The translations under genes were made by a program, and so were the position numbers. 9,324 nt of DNA from Gemmatimonadota bacterium (GTDB lineage Bacteria; Gemmatimonadota; Gemmatimonadetes; Gemmatimonadales; GWC2-71-9). Location of the stretch: positions 9,648-18,971 of the forward strand of contig QHVD01000322.1 of the NCBI GenBank assembly GCA_003222235.1. Reading direction: 5' to 3'. The notes beneath the pieces were generated by a model, which saw only the letters and a program-made list of their open reading frames with translations, did not search any database and had not been told where the DNA came from. Positions 6,716-9,324 of this stretch are shown here, in pieces (the first letter of the stretch is position 1; the number at the start of each line of letters is the position of its first letter).

Positions 6716-7380
6716 AGATCCTCGTCATCGAAGACGACAAGACCGTCGGGCAGTACGTCAAGCGGGGTCTGGTCGAGGCCGGGTCTCACGTCGATCTGGT
6801 CGGCGACGGCGCGGAGGCGCTGCGGCTCGCGTCCGGCGGGCACTACGACCTGCTCGTGCTCGACCTGCGGCTGCCGGCGACCTCCGGCCTGGAGGTGCTG
6901 CGCACCCTGCGTGACCGCGGCGACGGCGTGCCCGTGCTCGTCCTCACCGCCCAGGATGCCGTGGACTCCAAGGTCCAGGCGCTGCGGATGGGCGCGGACG
7001 ACTACGTGACGAAGCCGTTCTCTCTGGTGGAGCTGCTGGCGCGGGTGGAAGCGCTGGGACGCCGGCCCAAGGAGATGGTGCCGCCCCTGCTCAAGGTCGC
7101 CGACCTCACGCTCGACACCGGCAGCCGCGAAGTGCGGCGGGGCGGCAAAGCCATCGAGTTGACCCCCAAGGAATACGCTGTCCTCGAGTACCTGATGCGC
7201 CACCACGGGCGCGTCATGCCGCGCACGCTCATCACGGAGTACGTTTGGGATTACCACTTCGACCCCGGCACGAACATCGTGGACGTGGTGGTCACGCGGC
7301 TGCGCAAGAAGATCGATCACGCACGCGAACCCAAGCTCATCCACACCGTGCGGGGCGTGGGCTACGTCGTGAAGGCGTGA
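6712..7380 (+). CDS. OmpR-family DNA-binding response regulator
   Basis: Transcription regulator of 222 residues. The receiver domain (about 1-117) has the acidic pair D8/D9, phospho-acceptor D51 in LLVLDLRLP, T79 and K101 in YVTKPF, which is a complete active site. The C-terminal winged helix (about 126-220) has IELTPKEYAVLEYLM and the recognition-helix region TNIVDVVVTRLRKKID, then the typical end HTVRGVGYVVKA. It is most like the CusR/QseB/CopR branch of the OmpR family, but the specific target cannot be assigned. The start ATG overlaps the upstream kinase stop (ATGA), and its stop is 1 nt before the downstream kinase, so it is translated between two kinases and may receive phosphate from either. 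OmpR-family proteins bind direct repeats about 10-11 bp apart; such an array lies upstream of the tonB-like gene at 9080-9119. Confidence 0.96.
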   Translation: MKILVIEDDKTVGQYVKRGLVEAGSHVDLVGDGAEALRLASGGHYDLLVLDLRLPATSGLEVLRTLRDRGDGVPVLVLTAQDAVDSKVQALRMGADDYVTKPFSLVELLARVEALGRRPKEMVPPLLKVADLTLDTGSREVRRGGKAIELTPKEYAVLEYLMRHHGRVMPRTLITEYVWDYHFDPGTNIVDVVVTRLRKKIDHAREPKLIHTVRGVGYVVKA

Positions 7381-7381
7381 G

Positions 7382-8854
7382 ATGCAGACGATCCGCGGCC
7401 GGCTCACGGCCTGGTACTCGATCGCGCTGGCGCTGACCCTCGCCGCCTTCGCCGCCGTGTTGTACGGCGCCCGGCGCGCCGCCTCCTATCAGGACCTCGA
7501 CCAGCGCATCCAGTCCGAAGCGGCGCTCACCGGCGGGATCCTCACCGAGAGCTACCGGGCCCGCGGCGTGCTGGTGCGCGGCGACACCGCGGGGCGTCCG
7601 GTGCTGATCCCCGACCTCGCGGCGCTGCTCGAAGCCGTCCCCGACTACCTCATCATCACCGCGCGCGACGGGAGCCTGCTGTTCGCCTCCCCTGACGCGC
7701 GGGCCCTGACCTTCCAGCAGGTGGAGCAGCTGCGGCTGGTCGCCGCCGCCCCGATTTCGGGCCGGACGTCGGGGGCTCTGCAGCTCGAGCCCGACGGGCC
7801 GAAGCTCCACTACGCGCTGCGCTATGTGACCGACGCCGGCCCCCAGTTCGGCGCAATCCTCGCCGGCGCGAACCTGCGCAGCGCCGAGCTCAGCGCCGAG
7901 CAGCTACTCTCCACCATCGCGCTGATCCTGCCGCTCGGCCTCGTGACCGCGCTGCTGGTGGGGTCGTGGATCGCACGCCACGCCCTCGCGCCCGTGGACC
8001 GGATCATCACCGAGGTCCGCGAGATCACCGACGGGCGCAGCCTGCACCGGCGACTCGCGGAGCCGATGGTCAAGGACGAGCTGGGGCGGCTCACCGAGAC
8101 CCTCAATCAGATGATGACGCGGCTCGAGCGGAGCTTCGCGGCGTTGCGCCGCTTCACCGCCGACGCGAGCCACGAGCTCAAGACCCCGCTCACCGTGCTC
8201 CGCGCCGGGGTCGAGCGCGCCATCACCATGCCCAGCCTGCCATCCGAGGCGCTGGCGGCGCTCGAGGAGACGCTCCAGGAGATCAACCGCATGACCGAGC
8301 TCGTGGAGGCGCTGCTCATGCTCGCGCGCGCGGACGAGGGGACCGCCCCGTTGCATCGGGAGACCGTCGATCTGCGGGCGATCGTCGAGGAGACGGGCGA
8401 AACCGGCGAGCTCCTCGCCGCAGAGGCCGCGGTGAACATGGAGGTCGCGACACCGGCGGACCCCGTGATCGTTCCCGTGGATGCGAGCCGCATCCGTCAG
8501 CTCATCCTCAACCTGCTCACCAACGCGGTGAAATACACGCCCGCGGGCGGCAGCGTGCGCCTGCAGCTCGGGCCTTCGAATGGGCGCGTGACCCTCACCG
8601 TCGCGGATTCGGGCGTCGGCATCGCGCCGGGCGACCTGCCGCACATCTTCGACCGCTTCTGGCGCGCCGACTCCGCCCGCACCCGCACGGGCGAGCGCTC
8701 CGGCACCGGGCTCGGTCTCGCCATCTGCAAGTGGATCGCCGAAGCCCACGGCGGCACGATCGACGTGCAGAGCCGCCCGGGACGGGGGACGACGTTCACG
8801 GTGACGTTGCCGCGGGAGACGACGGCGCCGACGCCCGGCGGACCCTCATCGTAA
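7382..8854 (+). CDS. Membrane-bound HAMP sensor histidine kinase
   Basis: Inner-membrane sensor kinase of 490 residues, most like the CusS/QseC/BaeS type. TM1 is at about 9-29, an extracytoplasmic sensor region of roughly 140 residues follows (about 31-174), then TM2 (about 175-197) and HAMP (about 198-250, starting near ARHALAPVDRI). The HisKA H box is FTADASHELKTPLTVLR with the phospho-accepting H264. The HATPase_c domain has N box residues N377 and N381 (LILNLLTNAVKYTP), G1 DSGVGI (409-414), F box FDRFWRAD and G2 GTGLGLAI (441-448). The start is 1 nt after the regulator stop with no strong ribosome site, so coupled translation is likely. This is the orthodox partner of the OmpR-type regulator; its ligand is not evident. 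It ends in a short Pro/Thr/Gly-rich tail (ETTAPTPGGPSS). Confidence 0.95.
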   Translation: MQTIRGRLTAWYSIALALTLAAFAAVLYGARRAASYQDLDQRIQSEAALTGGILTESYRARGVLVRGDTAGRPVLIPDLAALLEAVPDYLIITARDGSLLFASPDARALTFQQVEQLRLVAAAPISGRTSGALQLEPDGPKLHYALRYVTDAGPQFGAILAGANLRSAELSAEQLLSTIALILPLGLVTALLVGSWIARHALAPVDRIITEVREITDGRSLHRRLAEPMVKDELGRLTETLNQMMTRLERSFAALRRFTADASHELKTPLTVLRAGVERAITMPSLPSEALAALEETLQEINRMTELVEALLMLARADEGTAPLHRETVDLRAIVEETGETGELLAAEAAVNMEVATPADPVIVPVDASRIRQLILNLLTNAVKYTPAGGSVRLQLGPSNGRVTLTVADSGVGIAPGDLPHIFDRFWRADSARTRTGERSGTGLGLAICKWIAEAHGGTIDVQSRPGRGTTFTVTLPRETTAPTPGGPSS

Positions 8855-8887
8855 TCGACTTCCGCTCGGGGCTCCGGCGCTAGGCGA

Positions 8888-8903
8888 GCGTCTTTAAAGA
8901 CGC
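8888..8903. promoter_or_regulatory. 16-bp perfect palindrome
   Basis: gcgtctttaaagacgc is its own reverse complement, 34 bp after the kinase stop. The A/T-rich centre in a GC-rich setting is more typical of a dimeric protein site than of an RNA hairpin, since the perfect palindrome leaves no loop. No matching second copy was seen in the window. Confidence 0.45.
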
Positions 8904-8910
8904 GCGGTTG

Positions 8911-8964
8911 CGCGGTGCGGCCCGCGACCTGGTATCCGGTTTGCGCTACCGCACCGCGGGTTTT
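8911..8964 (+). terminator. Possible intrinsic terminator after the two-component cluster
   Basis: The 10-bp arms cgcggtgcgg (8911-8920) and ccgcaccgcg (8949-8958) pair perfectly around a 28-nt loop and are followed by ggtttt. The position, 56 bp after the kinase stop and before the tonB regulatory region, fits a terminator for the cluster. The loop is long and the T run is only four, so efficiency is doubtful. Confidence 0.5.
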
Positions 8965-9079
8965 GAGGGGTCGCCCAGGCCGAGCCCGGATCCAGATCCG
9001 GTTCGAGTTGCGGGGTGAAGGTGCGGGCCAGAGGAGAGCGACGGGCTGTGGCGTGGGGTCCACACGCGACAGAACGAGA

Positions 9080-9119
9080 TCGTCAACAACACGTCACGCG
9101 GCTGTCATCATTTTGTAAT
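9080..9119 (+). promoter_or_regulatory. Four 11-bp-phased direct repeats, OmpR/PhoB-type operator candidate
   Basis: The core GTCA starts at 9082, 9093 and 9104, and GTAA at 9115, exactly 11 bp apart each time. In context these read tcGTCAa, acGTCAc, ctGTCAt and ttGTAAt. The third unit equals the Pho-box half-site CTGTCAT, and the fourth matches it at 5 of 7 positions after a 4-bp spacer. Head-to-tail half-sites on one face of the helix are how OmpR/PhoB-family regulators bind. The array ends 71 bp before the tonB-like GTG. Which regulator binds is unknown; PhoB and the regulator encoded at 6712-7380 are both candidates. Confidence 0.55.
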
Positions 9120-9176
9120 GCTCGTTCCACTAGCGGGCTAGCTCCAATCGCGAGTATTACATAGGTACCGAGCACC

Positions 9177-9182
9177 GGAGGA
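9177..9182 (+). promoter_or_regulatory. Ribosome binding site of the tonB-like gene
   Basis: GGAGGA lies 8 nt before GTG 9191. It is the strongest Shine-Dalgarno match noticed in the window and supports the GTG as start. Confidence 0.8.
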
Positions 9183-9190
9183 TCGCGCCT

Positions 9191-9324
9191 GTGTTTGACA
9201 CCCTGATCGAGTCCAAGCGCAAGAAGAACCGCAAGAAAGGCCTCGGCGTCGGGTTCGTATCGCTCAGCATCCATGCCGCCATCATCGCGGCGGCTGTGGC
9301 CGCGACACTGCACGCCGGTCAGGC
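9191..9324 (+). CDS. TonB-like energy transducer (3' partial)
   Basis: Only the first 44 codons are inside the window. The start is GTG 9191, backed by a strong ribosome site. The N-terminus is MFDTLIESKRKKNRKKGLG, strongly basic, followed by one hydrophobic segment of about 20 residues (GFVSLSIHAAIIAAAVAATL) with a His near its start, then HAGQ at the cut. A basic cytoplasmic end plus one anchor containing Ser and His is typical of TonB proteins, which use the ExbB/ExbD proton-driven motor to energise outer-membrane receptors; the anchor Ser/His face contacts ExbB/ExbD. The periplasmic Pro-rich region and C-terminal TonB domain lie outside the window, so the assignment rests on the N-terminus alone. 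Possible control by the phased repeats upstream. Confidence 0.72.
   Translation, partial: MFDTLIESKRKKNRKKGLGVGFVSLSIHAAIIAAAVAATLHAGQ

Larger units (their letters stand above)
8855..9190 (+). other. 336-bp intergenic region before tonB
   Basis: No convincing gene is seen here on either strand. In order it holds a 16-bp palindrome (8888-8903), a terminator-like hairpin (8911-8964), a small hairpin ccggat-ccag-atccgg (8986-9001), four phased GTCA-type repeats (9080-9119) and the tonB ribosome site (9177-9182). A clear -35/-10 pair could not be chosen; TATTAC (9155-9160) is the best-placed weak -10 candidate. Confidence 0.6.

Noticed and set aside
7904..8749. Open frames on the - strand and in other + frames over the membrane kinase
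   Set aside because: They are composition-driven shadows; the + frame carries all HAMP, HisKA and HATPase motifs.
9114..9161. Inverted pair TGTAAT (9114-9119) and ATTACA (9156-9161) as a copper-box-like operator
   Set aside because: The halves are 36 bp apart, far beyond the close spacing of known cop/cus boxes; the 11-bp direct repeats explain the first half better.

Overview
The window is high-GC bacterial DNA with tightly packed genes and a strong third-position G/C bias. The incomplete gene at the right edge encodes a TonB-type protein whose N-terminus (MFDTLIESKRKKNRKK, then one membrane segment) resembles TonB proteins I associate with Gemmatimonadota. I infer a Gram-negative, Gemmatimonadota-like soil or environmental bacterium. 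No 16S or other marker gene is present, so this placement is tentative.

Layout, left to right. (1) Positions 1-1669, + strand: two overlapping inner-membrane permease genes of a carbohydrate ABC importer, MalF/UgpA type (5' end cut off by the window) and MalG/UgpE type. (2) Positions 1661-1812: a convergent intergenic region made of 8-bp tandem repeats and a very long inverted repeat. (3) Positions 1807-4572, - strand: a Tat-exported glycoside hydrolase of the GH36 (alpha-galactosidase-like) class, with an inserted galactose-binding-like beta-sandwich domain. (4) Positions 4559-5140, + strand: a small exported protein of unknown function whose 5' end overlaps the 5' end of the GH36 gene. (5) Positions 5159-8854, + strand: a compact two-component cluster encoding a soluble GAF-PAS histidine kinase, an OmpR-family response regulator and a membrane-bound HAMP histidine kinase, joined by an ATGA overlap and a 1-nt gap. 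(6) Positions 8855-9190: a 336-bp intergenic region with a 16-bp perfect palindrome, a terminator-like hairpin and four GTCA-type repeats at an exact 11-bp period. (7) From 9191: the start of a tonB-like gene.

How the parts may work together. The permeases and the exported GH36 enzyme suggest capture and trimming of alpha-galactosides or related oligosaccharides followed by uptake. They are convergent, so they are not one operon. The small exported protein lies 18 bp upstream of the two-component cluster and is probably co-transcribed with it. The 11-bp phased repeats before tonB are the pattern expected for an OmpR/PhoB-family regulator, so the response regulator encoded just upstream is a candidate to act there; this is inference.

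The most distinctive features are three different short-period tandem repeats (7, 8 and 10 bp) placed at a gene start, across a gene end and inside a coding sequence; two kinases sharing one regulator; the overlapping divergent starts; and the phased operator-like array. No mobile element, CRISPR array, tRNA or rRNA was seen.
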